In this document: in pieces, positions 25,335 to 34,058 of the stretch | Layout: every line of letters starts with the position of its first letter | How positions within the stretch are numbered: the first letter of the stretch is position 1 | From: Bacillota bacterium | GTDB taxonomy: Bacteria; Bacillota; Clostridia; Oscillospirales; Acutalibacteraceae | Assembly (NCBI GenBank): GCA_023458755.1 | Contig: JAEWYE010000009.1 | Coordinates: 25,702-89,701, forward strand | Length of the DNA: 64,000 bases | Direction of reading: 5' to 3' | Notes under the pieces: model-generated | Seen by the model: only the letters and a program-made list of their open reading frames with translations | Told to the model about the DNA's origin: nothing | Databases searched by the model: none | Made by a program: the position numbers and the translations under genes

Positions 25335-27125
25335 TCAGAGGACAGCATTGTCATCGAGTATGGGATGCCACACATCGACTGTCGTGCCCTCCCCATAAAT
25401 GCTTTTGAAGCTTATGCCGTAGTCATCACCGAAATTCAGCTTTATTTTTGCATTTACATTAAAAATCCCGTAGCCTACCTCGTTTGGCTGCAGGCTGTTT
25501 TCCTTTAACAGCCGGTTAATTTGCTCCAGTTTTTCCGGTGTCATTCCAATTCCGTTATCGATCACCTGAAAATGGATTTTTCCGTTATCAATCCGCCCGA
25601 AAATTTGAATCTGCCCTTCCCCGCGTTTTTCCTTAATGCCATGGTAGATGGCATTTTCAACCAAGGGCTGGAGAATCAGTTTCACCATACGGCAGGACAT
25701 CAGCTGTTCCTCTACTTGAATGGCATAGTTCAGTTTATCCTCATAACGTGTTTTTTGAATAATCAAATAGCTTTCCACGTGCTTAATTTCCATACGCACG
25801 GTAATAATTTCGTTGCCTTTGCTCAACCCAATACGAAGCATATTGGTAAGACTGTCCACAAGATTCACAACGCCTTCCGCATCGTGTTCCTGTGCCATCC
25901 ACTGAATCGTATCTAAGGTATTGTAAAGAAAATGCGGGTTAATCTGTGCCTCCAATATTTGAATTTCAGCCTTGCGCTTACTTTTCTCCTGCATCTGCAC
26001 CATGTTAATCAATTCCGCTATTTTATCAATCATGGTATTGTATGACTTTCCGAGCTGACCGATTTCATCATTGTATTTTTGGTGGAACCGGACATCAAAA
26101 TTTCCCGCTTCCGCACTTTTCATCAAAAGCCGCAGACTCGTGATAGGATTCGCAATTGTACGGGCAAACAGAACAGCCAGAATAATTGCAAATACCATAA
26201 TGAGAAGAGCAGTTCCGTAGGAAGCATAGGAAATCAAAGTTACAACCTTTTCGGATTCGTCCAGCGGAAATACACCCACTGTTTTCCATTGAGTATAGGT
26301 GGACTTATCGTGGAAAAGCAGTTCATTTTTTCCTTCAATATTTTTCGTCTGCATTCCCATGGAAATCGTATCGAACCATTCATTTTTTATACGGTTGACA
26401 GTCGTGTTGACCGGCGAATAGACAATTTCATTCTTGGAATCAATAATATAGATAAATCCCATGTTGCTGGGATGGTTGCTCTCAATGATATTTTTAATAA
26501 TATCCAGCTTCATATCAATTAGAATAATACCCATACATTCTCCGGTTCTTTCATTGATGACAGCTTTGGAAATGGAAACCACGTCATCCGCCGAGTATTG
26601 AAAAATGTTGTAAATGTTGCGGCCGATCGGTTTGCTGAAAAGTTGCACCCTGCCCGGATTTTGCACCGCCTGTGTGTACCAGTTTTCCTGCACAAGCGGT
26701 TCACTGGAAATACGGTTCATTACATTGCTTACATAAATATCATAGGGACTTACGACCATAATGCCCGCAATCTCCTGATGAATATTGGAAGCGGACAGCA
26801 CCGCTTCATAGGCGGAATTTTCCAGAGATTTCGCATTTTGATGAGCTTTCTGGGACAAATACGCAAGGATTCGGGGATCGTCCCCCAACGAGTCAATAAC
26901 ATGCTCCATTTCTTCGATATGGAAATCCACATTATCGCTGATTTGGCAGACCATTTGACGGGTGTTGGAATTTTGATCATTTATCATTTCTTTGCGGTAC
27001 ATCATCCCGCCAAGTGATGCGATTAATACCGCAGTGAGCAAAATAACAAAAACGAAGTAACAGATCAGCTTGGTTCGAATGCTGCTGTCTATAAATAAAC
27101 GTATGATTTTTTTCAAACCGATCAC
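25335..27125 (-). CDS. YesM-type sensor histidine kinase of the galactofuranose-type locus
   Basis: 596 residues. The first helix is at about 12-36, followed by a large Cache-like extracytoplasmic domain. The second helix is near 300 (YGTALLIMVFAIILAVLFA), then HAMP (RTIANPITSLRLLMKSAEAGNFDVRF). The histidine is in LEAQINPHFLYNT (about residue 393), and the C-terminal HATPase has VENAIYHGI and DNGIGM. The frame opens with GTG at 27125; a TTG three codons later is another possible start. It has its own promoter (TTGAAT 27194-27199, 17 bp, TATCAT 27171-27176, minus strand) after a terminator. No regulator is adjacent; the YesN gene at 34-35 kb is the likely partner. Confidence 0.92.
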   Translation of the reverse strand: MIGLKKIIRLFIDSSIRTKLICYFVFVILLTAVLIASLGGMMYRKEMINDQNSNTRQMVCQISDNVDFHIEEMEHVIDSLGDDPRILAYLSQKAHQNAKSLENSAYEAVLSASNIHQEIAGIMVVSPYDIYVSNVMNRISSEPLVQENWYTQAVQNPGRVQLFSKPIGRNIYNIFQYSADDVVSISKAVINERTGECMGIILIDMKLDIIKNIIESNHPSNMGFIYIIDSKNEIVYSPVNTTVNRIKNEWFDTISMGMQTKNIEGKNELLFHDKSTYTQWKTVGVFPLDESEKVVTLISYASYGTALLIMVFAIILAVLFARTIANPITSLRLLMKSAEAGNFDVRFHQKYNDEIGQLGKSYNTMIDKIAELINMVQMQEKSKRKAEIQILEAQINPHFLYNTLDTIQWMAQEHDAEGVVNLVDSLTNMLRIGLSKGNEIITVRMEIKHVESYLIIQKTRYEDKLNYAIQVEEQLMSCRMVKLILQPLVENAIYHGIKEKRGEGQIQIFGRIDNGKIHFQVIDNGIGMTPEKLEQINRLLKENSLQPNEVGYGIFNVNAKIKLNFGDDYGISFKSIYGEGTTVDVWHPILDDNAVL

Positions 27126-27210
27126 CGTCTTTTACGATTGCTATTTATCCTTTTCTTGGAGATTAACATTATGATAACAAATCAAACCGTTAAATTCAAC
27201 CTATAAAAAT

Positions 27211-27240
27211 AGGCGCCGGGGAAGATGATACCCGACGCCT
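27211..27240 (-). terminator. Terminator between yjfF-like permease and kinase gene
   Basis: AGGCGCCGGG pairs with CCCGACGCCT (one mismatch) around a 10-nt loop. The minus strand continues ATTTTTAT. It ends the transporter operon before the separately promoted kinase. Confidence 0.75.
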
Positions 27241-27278
27241 CTAGGAAGAAGAAGAAAATGAAAAAAATGAGGGGTACG

Positions 27279-28307
27279 TCAAACAGCCGGAGGAGTGGCT
27301 GGTTTGGCAGAAATCTTAACATCGATGACCTTTTGCTTTTCTCCGCGAACCACAATGATACGCTGTAAAACAATAAACAAAAACAACAGACCGCCAACTG
27401 CAACTTTCGTCCACCAGGAGTTTAAAGTTCCGTTGAACATGATAAGATTTTGTATAATACCGGTAACCAAAACGCCAAACATCGGGCCAATGGCGTAACC
27501 GGAGCCGCCGGTAAGAAGAATGCCGCCTACCACACAGGCCGCAATGGCATCCATTTCGGTTCCGTTGCAGTGCAGGCCATAACCGGACAGCGTATAAATG
27601 GTGAACATAAGGCCGCCTAAAGCGGAACAAAAGCCGCTGAGCGTATACACAAGAATTTTCGTGCGGCCCACAGGCAGCCCCATGAGAAGAGCAGAATTCA
27701 TGTTTCCGCCAATTGCATAGACCGTACGGCCGAATTTGGTGTGTTGAAGCAGATAAATCATAGCCGCCACCACAATCAGACAGACAATCACACTGATAGA
27801 AGTGTAAACCCCTCCGCCAAGCGGAACCTGTGTGCTCGATAATTGTACGAACGTCTGGTTTTCGATTGCGATGGTATCAATGCTGATTAAATAGCTGCAG
27901 CCCCGCGCAAAAAACATGCCGGCTAATGTAACAATCCATGGATGAAGATTAAATTTTTGAATCAAGATTCCCTGAACGCAGCCAAAGATAACGCCGACCA
28001 TCAGCACAATGAGAATAACCAGATAAGGATTGACTCCCTTTTTCAGAAGATCAGCCGCTATCATACTGACAAACGCTACCATTGCTCCAACCGATAAATC
28101 TATTCCGGCCGTAAGAATGGTAAGCATTTCTCCAATTGCAATTACAATAAGGTACGCGTTATCAATGAACAAATTTGACACTACCTGCGCAGAGAAAAAT
28201 CCGGTGTACAGAACAGAGCCGGAGAAAAACAACACCAGAAACAAAGCAACCGTGGCATAAATGGATACATAGTTGCTATTGGGTTTTAACTTACTCAGCC
28301 ACTTCAT
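27279..28307 (-). CDS. yjfF: Galactofuranose-type ABC transporter permease (YjfF-like)
   Basis: 342 residues with about ten membrane helices, a CUT2 permease (BPD_transp_2). Blocks include GIDLSVGAMVAFVSMI, VTLAGMFFARGCSYLIS, TKFGRTVYAIGGNMNSALLMGLPV and AIAACVVGGILLTGGSG. YjfF is the second, distinct permease of the Ytf system. ATG 28307 (MKWLSK) follows AAGGTGG; the ten extra codons upstream include that site. It lies about 75 bp after the ytfT-like gene and ends the operon. Confidence 0.88.
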   Translation of the reverse strand: MKWLSKLKPNSNYVSIYATVALFLVLFFSGSVLYTGFFSAQVVSNLFIDNAYLIVIAIGEMLTILTAGIDLSVGAMVAFVSMIAADLLKKGVNPYLVILIVLMVGVIFGCVQGILIQKFNLHPWIVTLAGMFFARGCSYLISIDTIAIENQTFVQLSSTQVPLGGGVYTSISVIVCLIVVAAMIYLLQHTKFGRTVYAIGGNMNSALLMGLPVGRTKILVYTLSGFCSALGGLMFTIYTLSGYGLHCNGTEMDAIAACVVGGILLTGGSGYAIGPMFGVLVTGIIQNLIMFNGTLNSWWTKVAVGGLLFLFIVLQRIIVVRGEKQKVIDVKISAKPATPPAV

Positions 28308-28382
28308 TCGTTGACCACCTTCTTTATATATTGTCATACTATTTCTGAATAGAATCCGATTAAAAGATCACTTATGAAAATC

Positions 28383-29417
28383 TTATTTATTCTCCGTTGC
28401 CGGTTTCATTACAGGAACCGGTTTCTTTTTCATAAGCATTTTGTGGAAAGCAGGTGTCTGAATCAAACAGACAAGAATAACGACTATTGCTTTCGCGACC
28501 AGTGTAACTTCCGGCGTAATACCAAGCCGGTAAATCGTAGTGGTCAATGTTTGAATAAAGAGTGCGCCAACGACAGTGCCGCCCAAATAGAACCGTCCGC
28601 CGTTCATGGAGGTGCCGCCGATTACCGTGGCAAGGATGGCATCGAGTTCAATCCAAAGCCCGGCGTTGTTGGCATCGGCGCTTTTTATATTGGAGCAAAT
28701 GAGAATGCCGGCAATGCTGGATAAAATACCGCAAATCACATAGGTGAAAAAAATCACTCTTTTTGCGTTAATGCCTGAAAACCGGCTGGCCGTGCTGTTG
28801 ACTCCGATGGATTCCACAAACAGGCCCAACGCTGTTTTCCGCATGAGTATGTACATAATCAGAATAACCACAATCGCCACATAGCAAGCAACAGGGACAA
28901 GCCAATACCCGGTGCCGATAAATACAAACGCCGGATTGGTAAACGGCATTTGCTGGCCCGAAGTAATCAACTGCGCGATTCCGCGGCCCACTATGTACAA
29001 AATCAGGGTACCGACCATTGGCTGAATTCCAATATAGGAAACAAGCAGCCCGTTCCAAATACCGCAGACAATTCCCGCCACAATGCCGGACATAACAGCT
29101 AAAAACACATTTCCCGTATCCACCACTATGGTAGCGGCAACCACCGCGCTGATAGCCACAATGGAACCGACCGAAATATCAATGCCCTGCGTAGCGATAA
29201 CAATCGTCATGCCCAGTGAAATAAGAATCAATGGTGTGGCATGGTTTAAAATATCAAATAAGCTGCCGTAAAGATGTCCGTCCTTCATCTGTATATTGAA
29301 GAATCCGGGTGACATAAACACGTTGAAAAACAGCAGTACTGCCAAAGCAACAAGCGGCCAAAACAATTTACTGTGCACAAATTTCATGAGAATAGAAGTG
29401 TTTTTTCTCTCAGCCAA
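28383..29417 (-). CDS. ytfT: Galactofuranose-type ABC transporter permease (YtfT-like)
   Basis: 344 residues, a CUT2 permease with GIDISVGSIVAISAVV, VGTLILYIVGRGIAQLITSGQ, ALGLFVESIGVNSTASRFSGINAKR and ILATVIGGTSMNGG. It starts with TTG at 29417, 8 nt after GGAGGG, and overlaps the end of the ATPase gene by 8 bp, indicating coupled translation. With the YjfF-like protein it should make a heterodimeric pore. Confidence 0.88.
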   Translation of the reverse strand: MAERKNTSILMKFVHSKLFWPLVALAVLLFFNVFMSPGFFNIQMKDGHLYGSLFDILNHATPLILISLGMTIVIATQGIDISVGSIVAISAVVAATIVVDTGNVFLAVMSGIVAGIVCGIWNGLLVSYIGIQPMVGTLILYIVGRGIAQLITSGQQMPFTNPAFVFIGTGYWLVPVACYVAIVVILIMYILMRKTALGLFVESIGVNSTASRFSGINAKRVIFFTYVICGILSSIAGILICSNIKSADANNAGLWIELDAILATVIGGTSMNGGRFYLGGTVVGALFIQTLTTTIYRLGITPEVTLVAKAIVVILVCLIQTPAFHKMLMKKKPVPVMKPATENK

Positions 29418-30936
29418 CTTTTAACCCTCCCTCCGCAATTGTCTTCATAATCATTTCTTCGCTGATATCCTCCTTGTTCAGTTCGCCGATGATCTTTTGA
29501 TCGCGAAGTACAACAATTCGGTCACAGCAGGTTACCAATTCTTTTAGCTCGGATGAAATAAAAAGGATGGTCATACCTTGATTCGAAAGCTCGATAATCA
29601 ATTTTTGCAGCTCGCTTTTTGCGCCAACATCAATTCCTCGGGTAGGCTCATCAAGAATTAGGAGCTGAGGATCGGTCGCAAGCCAGCGTGCCAAAATAAC
29701 CTTTTGCTGATTTCCGCCGCTCAAGTTGTCCACACGCTGTTCCATGCTCGGTGTTTTAATTGCCAGCAGGTCGATATACTTCTGTGCAATTTCCTGCTGC
29801 TTCTTCATCGGGATATACTGGAACAAGCCTTTACTGGACTGAATGGCAAGAATAATATTTTCCCGAATGCTCAATTCACCCGCAATGCCCTGCGCTTTTC
29901 GGTCTTCCGGGCAGAAGCTGAAGCTTTCCGCAATTGCTTTTTTCGGGTAAATGTAAGAGTAGGTTTTTCCGCCGATTGTCATGGTACCGCGGTCTGCTTT
30001 GTTAATTCCGAACAGCATACTGGCAACTTCTGTTCTTCCGGAGCCAAGTAATCCGGCCAGTCCAAGCACCTCGCCTTTTCGAAGATTCAGGTTGAATGGC
30101 TCGATGGTACCGCGCTTTCCGTAATCATGGGTTTGCAGCAGATTATCCTGACTGATTTCCTTACCGGCATTCTTTTTAATGTCATTCAGCTTTTCCAATT
30201 CCGCCAAATCTTTACCGATCATTTTGGAAACCAGATCAATTCGGGAAAGACTTTCCACGTCATATGTACCAACCAGATTGCCATTGCGAAGAATTGTAAC
30301 GCGGTCACAAATTTCATAGATTTGATCGAGAAAATGCGAAACAAAAATGATGGACATACCTTCCTCTTTCAGTTTCCGCATAATACTGAAAAGCTGGTTT
30401 ACCTCATTGGTATCCAAGCTGGAGGTTGGCTCATCCAAAATAAGAATACCGCTTGAAGTATCAACCGCACGTGCAATCGCGACCATTTGCTGAACGGCAA
30501 GAGAATAATCGGAAAGCTTCTTTTCCACATCAATATGGATTTCCAGCTTGTCGAGCAGCGATTTCGCATCCTGATTGATTTTCTTCCAGTCGATAGAGCC
30601 ATGTTTTTTGGGCTCTCGGCCAATATAAATATTTTCCGCCACGCTTAAGTTGGCGCAAAGGTTAATTTCTTGGTAAACTGTGCTGATGCCGTTTTTCTGG
30701 GCATCACTGGTGGAATAAATCTTAATTTCTTTTCCGTTTAATACTATGGTGCCTCCATCTATTTCATAGACACCGGTCAGGACTTTAATTAAGGTGGATT
30801 TCCCGGCACCGTTTTCTCCCATTAGCGAGTGAATTTCACCTTTTCTCAGCTCAAAATCCACATCGTTTAATGCTTTAACCCCTGGAAAGGACTTGTAGAT
30901 GTGCTGCATCTGAAGGACGGACTCATGTTCAGCCAT
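29410..30936 (-). CDS. ytfR: Galactofuranose-type ABC transporter ATP-binding protein (YtfR-like)
   Basis: 508 residues with two ABC domains. The first has Walker A GENGAGKST, signature SLAVQQMVAIARA and Walker B ILILDEPTSSLD. The second has GLLGSGRTE, LSGGNQQKVILARW and LLILDEPTRGIDVGAKSE. ATG 30936 (MAEHESVL) follows AAGGAGG; 15 upstream codons overlap the intercistronic hairpin and are discounted. It is cytoplasmic, energising the YtfT/YjfF pore. Confidence 0.93.
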   Translation of the reverse strand: MAEHESVLQMQHIYKSFPGVKALNDVDFELRKGEIHSLMGENGAGKSTLIKVLTGVYEIDGGTIVLNGKEIKIYSTSDAQKNGISTVYQEINLCANLSVAENIYIGREPKKHGSIDWKKINQDAKSLLDKLEIHIDVEKKLSDYSLAVQQMVAIARAVDTSSGILILDEPTSSLDTNEVNQLFSIMRKLKEEGMSIIFVSHFLDQIYEICDRVTILRNGNLVGTYDVESLSRIDLVSKMIGKDLAELEKLNDIKKNAGKEISQDNLLQTHDYGKRGTIEPFNLNLRKGEVLGLAGLLGSGRTEVASMLFGINKADRGTMTIGGKTYSYIYPKKAIAESFSFCPEDRKAQGIAGELSIRENIILAIQSSKGLFQYIPMKKQQEIAQKYIDLLAIKTPSMEQRVDNLSGGNQQKVILARWLATDPQLLILDEPTRGIDVGAKSELQKLIIELSNQGMTILFISSELKELVTCCDRIVVLRDQKIIGELNKEDISEEMIMKTIAEGGLKVG

Positions 30937-30954
30937 TATAGTTTCCTCCTTAAT

Positions 30955-30992
30955 AATGTAAGAGCCGAGTATTGCACCCAAGCTCTTACATT
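30955..30992 (-). other. Intercistronic hairpin between the ytfQ-like and ytfR-like genes
   Basis: A perfect 11-bp stem (AATGTAAGAGC/GCTCTTACATT) with a 16-nt loop, 24 bp after the binding-protein stop and 19 bp before the ytfR-like start. There is no T run. It likely protects the 3' end of the abundant binding-protein message and lowers downstream expression. Confidence 0.65.
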
Positions 30993-31015
30993 ATCATGAT
31001 ACCGTTTATTGTGAA

Positions 31016-32050
31016 TTAATACTTTCTGTTCGGGAGTTCCGCAGCAGCCTGATTTTGCAGGAACACACTTTCTTTGGACTGGATAACCTTTTCATATGTA
31101 CCGCCATTGGCAACTGCTGTAGCCAATTCTGCAAGTTGAGGCCCAAGCAGCGGATTGCATTCTACAATCGCATTGGATTTGCCGTCTGCCATAACCTGGA
31201 ACATGTCTTTGATGCCATCATAAGAAACGATGAAGATATCGGAACCTGGCTTTTTGCCTGCATCTTCAATTGCCTGTACTGCGCCGACTGCCATATCATC
31301 GTTTTGAGATACCATGCAGTTAATCTCATTTTTAGTATCTGCCTTTAAGAAAGCTTCCATAACTTCTTTGCCCTTTGCGCGAACAAAGTCACCGGATTGT
31401 TTCTTAATGACTTTAATGTTAGCGTGACCGGCAATTGTTTCGTCAAAGCCCTTGTCACGTCCGGTTTGTGCACTGGAACCCATAGTGCCCTGAATTTCAA
31501 CAATGTTGCATGGCTGGGTACCGAATTTGTCAATAACGACCTGAGCGGCCTTCTTGCCTTCCTCTTCCATATTGGAGCCTAAGAAAGCAGTGTACAGAGA
31601 CGCATCCGCATCCACACTTCTGTCCACGATAATTACCGGAATTTTTGCCTGCTGTGCTTCCTTCAGTACGGTGTCCCAACCGGTGGAAACAACAGGGTCA
31701 ATTGCGATGACATCAACCTTTTGTGCAATAAATGTCCGGACTGCCTTCAGTTGATTTTCTTGCTTTTGCTGTGCATCGGAAAATTTCAGTTCAATGTTCG
31801 GATATTTTGTCGGGATTTCCTTAATGGAGGCTGTTTCAGCAGTTCTCCATCCGCTCTCCGCGCCAACCTGCGCAAAGCCTAGAACAATTTTCTTTCCGCT
31901 GGTGCTCGCGGCACTTTCAGCGGCGCTCGCAACCTTGTCACCGGTGCTGTCTGCGGCGCTGCTTGCGCCGGAGGAACTTGAGCAGCCTGCAAACACGGAA
32001 CCTAACATAAGTGCAGCTGTCAACAACGCTAAGGACTTTTTCAATTTCAT
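31016..32050 (-). CDS. ytfQ: YtfQ-like galactofuranose-type sugar-binding lipoprotein
   Basis: 344 residues. The signal ends in lipobox SVFAGC, followed by a long Ser/Ala linker. The mature part tracks E. coli YtfQ block by block: LGFAQVGAESGWRTAET, FSDAQQKQENQLKAVRTFIAQKVDVIAIDPVVSTGWDTVLKEA, IPVIIVDRSVD, QSGDFVRAKGKEVMEAF and QNDDMAVGAVQAIEDAG. YtfQ binds galactofuranose, so a furanose sugar (galactose or arabinose form) is the best ligand guess. ATG 32050 is 8 nt after GGGAG; the GTG two codons earlier is too close. Its promoter region has a duplicated 9-mer likely bound by the YesN regulator. Confidence 0.92.
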   Translation of the reverse strand: MKLKKSLALLTAALMLGSVFAGCSSSSGASSAADSTGDKVASAAESAASTSGKKIVLGFAQVGAESGWRTAETASIKEIPTKYPNIELKFSDAQQKQENQLKAVRTFIAQKVDVIAIDPVVSTGWDTVLKEAQQAKIPVIIVDRSVDADASLYTAFLGSNMEEEGKKAAQVVIDKFGTQPCNIVEIQGTMGSSAQTGRDKGFDETIAGHANIKVIKKQSGDFVRAKGKEVMEAFLKADTKNEINCMVSQNDDMAVGAVQAIEDAGKKPGSDIFIVSYDGIKDMFQVMADGKSNAIVECNPLLGPQLAELATAVANGGTYEKVIQSKESVFLQNQAAAELPNRKY

Positions 32051-32087
32051 ACTCACAACTCCCTTTCAAATTTTGGACTGTGCCGTT

Positions 32088-32124
32088 ATTATAGCTCACC
32101 ATATGCACATAAGAAATGCACATA
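32088..32124 (-). promoter_or_regulatory. ytfQ promoter with tandem TATGTGCAT repeats over the -35 region
   Basis: On the minus strand, TATAAT (32088-32093) has no recognisable -35 at 17 bp. Instead that region carries two identical 9-mers TATGTGCAT (on the plus strand 32103-32111 and 32116-32124), 13 bp apart start to start. This is the look of an activator-dependent promoter, with the AraC-type YesN regulator as the natural candidate. Confidence 0.6.
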
Positions 32125-32161
32125 TCTATCTTTTTTTATACAATTCGCGACGAACAAAAAA

Positions 32162-32187
32162 TCCCGGCTCTGATTTTCGAGTCGGGA
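32162..32187 (-). terminator. Terminator after the tandem binding-protein gene
   Basis: TCCCGGCTC pairs with GAGTCGGGA (one G:U) around an 8-nt loop, with TTTTTT following on the minus strand. It separates the regulator/tandem binding-protein operon from the ytfQ-like operon. Confidence 0.85.
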
Positions 32188-32195
32188 CAAGTTGT

Positions 32196-34058
32196 TCAAT
32201 AACTTCGGCTAAAAATTGCCCAGTAAGACATATCGCGGCTGAAAATGTTCTCGGAATTAATGATACGCAGCGGTACTGTTTCACCGTTCACTACTTTTTT
32301 TGCGGCAAGCATAAGCTGGGAACCAAGCAGAGGATTACACTCCACCGTGTTGTACATTTCTCCGCTTTTTACCGCCAAAAGCGCCTGCTGGGTACCGTCT
32401 GTACCGAAGACGATAACATCTTTCCCCGGCTTCAAGCCGTACTCTTTGATTGCTTGAATTGCTCCAATGGCCATATCATCATTTTGCGCGTAGACGACGG
32501 TAAACTTGTTACCGTATTGCTGCAGATATTTGGCCATTTCTTTTTTCCCGCTTTCATATGTAAAATCACCGTAATCCGAATCGGTGCAGGTAATATTTTT
32601 ATAACCGGCAAGTACCTCGTGAAGTCCCTGCGTGCGATCCATTTCCGCGCTGGAACCCTGGGTGCCCATAATCTGCAGCACATTCATCTTTTGATTTGGG
32701 GCATTCTCCTTGCAGTACTGTATAATCAGCCGGCCGATACGGCGCGCCTCTTCCGTAAAATCCGAACCGATGCTGCACGCCCAAAGCGATTCATTGGAAT
32801 CGACATTGCGGTCACAGATGATAACCGGAATATTAGCTTTTTTCGCTTCGGTCAGCACATCATCCCATCCGGACTGCACAACAGGGGAAAAAGAAATGAC
32901 ATCCACTTTTCGGCGAATCAATTCCCGAATGAGTGCCTTCTGATCATCTTGTGTATTGCCGGATTCCAAAAAGACCAAATCAACGCCCGCCTTCTGCGCC
33001 GCTTGCTTAATGGATTTTGCATTGGCATCGCGCCACTTACTTTCCGAATTCAACTGCGCATAGCCAAGTACAATTTTATCCTTTTTGGGTACGACCGTAT
33101 TTGCCTGTAAATACTGATCTACATTGTCTTTAGTTACCAAATTGCTCCGCAGCATAATTTTTTTCGGAATATCGCCTTCCTTGTTTAAGATTTTCACTGC
33201 ATAGTCCACCGCTTCTTTTCCTCCTGTGGAACAGGTAAACGTTCCCCGCAAGACACCCGATTTGACAAGATTCAGCCCGCCGTTTTTCCCGCTGAGCCCG
33301 TCAATGCCGATAACGATAGGATTTATCCCCTTGGCATTGGCCGCCTGATATGCGCCATATGCCATAAAGTCGCTTGCGGCAAAAATTAAGTCGATTTTTT
33401 CGTTCGTCTCGGACAGCACCTGATTCACGTCTGCCGCAGCATCGTCCAGTTTCCAGTTGCAGATTAGTGTCCTGCGCAGATTAATGTTTGGATGCATTTG
33501 CAGTACGTCGCGAAATCCCTCGCTGCGTTCTATTGTGGTTGCCGAGTCCAACGAGCCCTGAATTTCTATAATATTTCCGCCTTTCTGACCAAGCAGACCG
33601 GAAACAAGAGTGCCCACCTGACGCCCGATCGAACGGTTATCATTGCCGATGTACAGAGTATAATCATAGCCTTCTACCGCACGGTCCAGTACAATGACCG
33701 GAATGGACTTGTAAACTCCGCTGACCACCGAAGTCAGATTTTTGGAGTCGTCCATTGAGACAATCAACAAATCAATCCCGCTGTTGCGCAGTTCTTTAAT
33801 ATCGTTTGCCTGTTTTTCCGTACTGCCGCCCGCATCGCGGAACACCACCTTGATATTGCTGTATTTCTGCGCCTCCTGCGCAATCTCCTCATTCATGGCA
33901 ATGCGCCATGGCTCATTCAGATTTGCCTGCGACATACCGATGACAAACTGGTAACCGTCATTTTTTCGGTTGCCGGAAACTACTGTAAAAATGATACCCG
34001 CTGCAACAACAAGAATTGCGCAAGCAATGAGTGCAAGCCACTTTTTCCTTATTTTCAA
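32196..34058 (-). CDS. Membrane-anchored protein with two tandem sugar-binding domains
   Basis: 620 residues, about twice the length of a normal binding protein. The N-terminus is an uncleaved anchor (KWLALIACAILVVAAGIIFTVV) with no lipobox. Domain 1 (about 37-320) begins FVIGMSQANLNEPWRIAMNEE. Domain 2 (about 330-610) begins IVLGYAQLNSESKWRDANAKS and is clearly YtfQ-like (LIRELIRRKVDVISFSPVVQSGWDDVLTEAKKANIPVIICDRNVD, AQNDDMAIGAIQAIKEYG). TTG 34058 is the start: it overlaps the regulator stop as TTGA and lies 8 nt after AAGGAGGGG. Cotranscription with a YesN regulator and the membrane anchor suggest a sensor rather than a transport role. Confidence 0.9.
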   Translation of the reverse strand: MKIRKKWLALIACAILVVAAGIIFTVVSGNRKNDGYQFVIGMSQANLNEPWRIAMNEEIAQEAQKYSNIKVVFRDAGGSTEKQANDIKELRNSGIDLLIVSMDDSKNLTSVVSGVYKSIPVIVLDRAVEGYDYTLYIGNDNRSIGRQVGTLVSGLLGQKGGNIIEIQGSLDSATTIERSEGFRDVLQMHPNINLRRTLICNWKLDDAAADVNQVLSETNEKIDLIFAASDFMAYGAYQAANAKGINPIVIGIDGLSGKNGGLNLVKSGVLRGTFTCSTGGKEAVDYAVKILNKEGDIPKKIMLRSNLVTKDNVDQYLQANTVVPKKDKIVLGYAQLNSESKWRDANAKSIKQAAQKAGVDLVFLESGNTQDDQKALIRELIRRKVDVISFSPVVQSGWDDVLTEAKKANIPVIICDRNVDSNESLWACSIGSDFTEEARRIGRLIIQYCKENAPNQKMNVLQIMGTQGSSAEMDRTQGLHEVLAGYKNITCTDSDYGDFTYESGKKEMAKYLQQYGNKFTVVYAQNDDMAIGAIQAIKEYGLKPGKDVIVFGTDGTQQALLAVKSGEMYNTVECNPLLGSQLMLAAKKVVNGETVPLRIINSENIFSRDMSYWAIFSRSY

